NCBI GenBank assembly: GCA_030635835.1
Contig: DAOVYB010000077.1
Coordinates: 1-6,544 of the forward strand
Origin: Gammaproteobacteria bacterium
Lineage (GTDB): Bacteria; Pseudomonadota; Gammaproteobacteria; UBA6429
Direction: 5' to 3'
DNA length: 6,544 nt
Shown: one piece after another, positions 6,401 to 6,544 of the stretch
Layout: each line of letters opens with the position of its first letter
Position numbering within the stretch: position 1 is the stretch's first letter
Notes under the pieces: model-generated
Database searches by the model: none
Seen by the model: the letters and a program-made list of their open reading frames with translations, nothing else
What the model was told of the DNA's origin: nothing
Translations under genes and position numbers: made by a program

Positions 6401-6544
6401 ATGCAACCTATTAGTCTTCAAGGTTTCCTAATGCGGTTTTTGTTTGCTTTATTGCTTGTAATGCTGACTTATAACCCTGGTGGTTATTCATATGTTCACT
6501 GGGTTCAGGATAGCCTGACAAAATTAACACCGCTGTTAGGTTTA
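6401..6544 (+). CDS. DUF6524-like membrane protein, N-terminal part only
   Basis: This frame starts at ATG 6401, eight bases after AGGA (6389-6392), and runs off the window end with 48 codons visible. The N-terminus (SLQGFLMRFLFALLLVMLTY) is one membrane helix followed by a conserved-looking NPGGYSYVHWV. The pattern of an N-terminal RFxFALLLVxLTYNPxGYSYxHW matches, from memory, the small multi-helix membrane proteins of family DUF6524, whose function is unknown. Leu-rich sequence begins again at the window end (TPLLGL), consistent with a second helix. The family assignment comes from recalled pattern only; the coding call itself is secure. Confidence 0.75.
   Translation, partial: MQPISLQGFLMRFLFALLLVMLTYNPGGYSYVHWVQDSLTKLTPLLGL

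Overview
The window looks like a stretch of an AT-rich gammaproteobacterial chromosome with all genes on the + strand. The clue to the organism is the GroEL fragment: it aligns residue for residue, without gaps as far as I can count, with the last 333 residues of the E. coli protein. It also has the Gly-Gly-Met tail of the essential housekeeping copy. The species cannot be named from sequence alone.

Layout. (1) Positions 1-1004 hold the 3' part of groEL, whose start lies outside the window. (2) Positions 1005-1453 contain no convincing gene. The first part is packed with inverted repeats: an imperfect palindrome of about 100 nt at 1015-1115, a smaller one at 1114-1140, and a very strong intrinsic terminator at 1146-1181. 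After the terminator comes an AT-rich stretch with one small palindrome (1330-1359) and the leader of the next gene. (3) Positions 1454-4027 encode a membrane-anchored sensor histidine kinase with an extracytoplasmic sensor, three PAS domains and a kinase core. (4) Positions 4033-6120 encode a soluble hybrid kinase, REC-PAS-HisKA-HATPase-REC. Its start lies 5 nt past the stop of the first kinase. (5) Positions 6219-6362 encode a 47-residue predicted membrane protein. (6) Positions 6401-6544 hold the start of a membrane protein that resembles the DUF6524 family; it runs off the window.

How the genes may work together. The two kinases are almost certainly co-transcribed and translationally coupled. 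The simplest reading is a relay: the membrane kinase senses something outside the cell or in the periplasm, autophosphorylates on H638 and passes phosphate to the N-terminal receiver (D70) of the second protein. That receiver would then gate the second protein's own kinase (H328) and C-terminal receiver (D621). No HPt domain, DNA-binding domain, cyclic-di-GMP enzyme or other output is encoded in the window, so the target is unknown. The two small membrane-protein genes downstream are separated by short gaps with no clear terminator and could be read through, but nothing ties them functionally to the kinases. Nothing here indicates a mobile element, CRISPR array, defence system or RNA gene. The least explained items are the long palindrome after groEL and the relay with no visible output.
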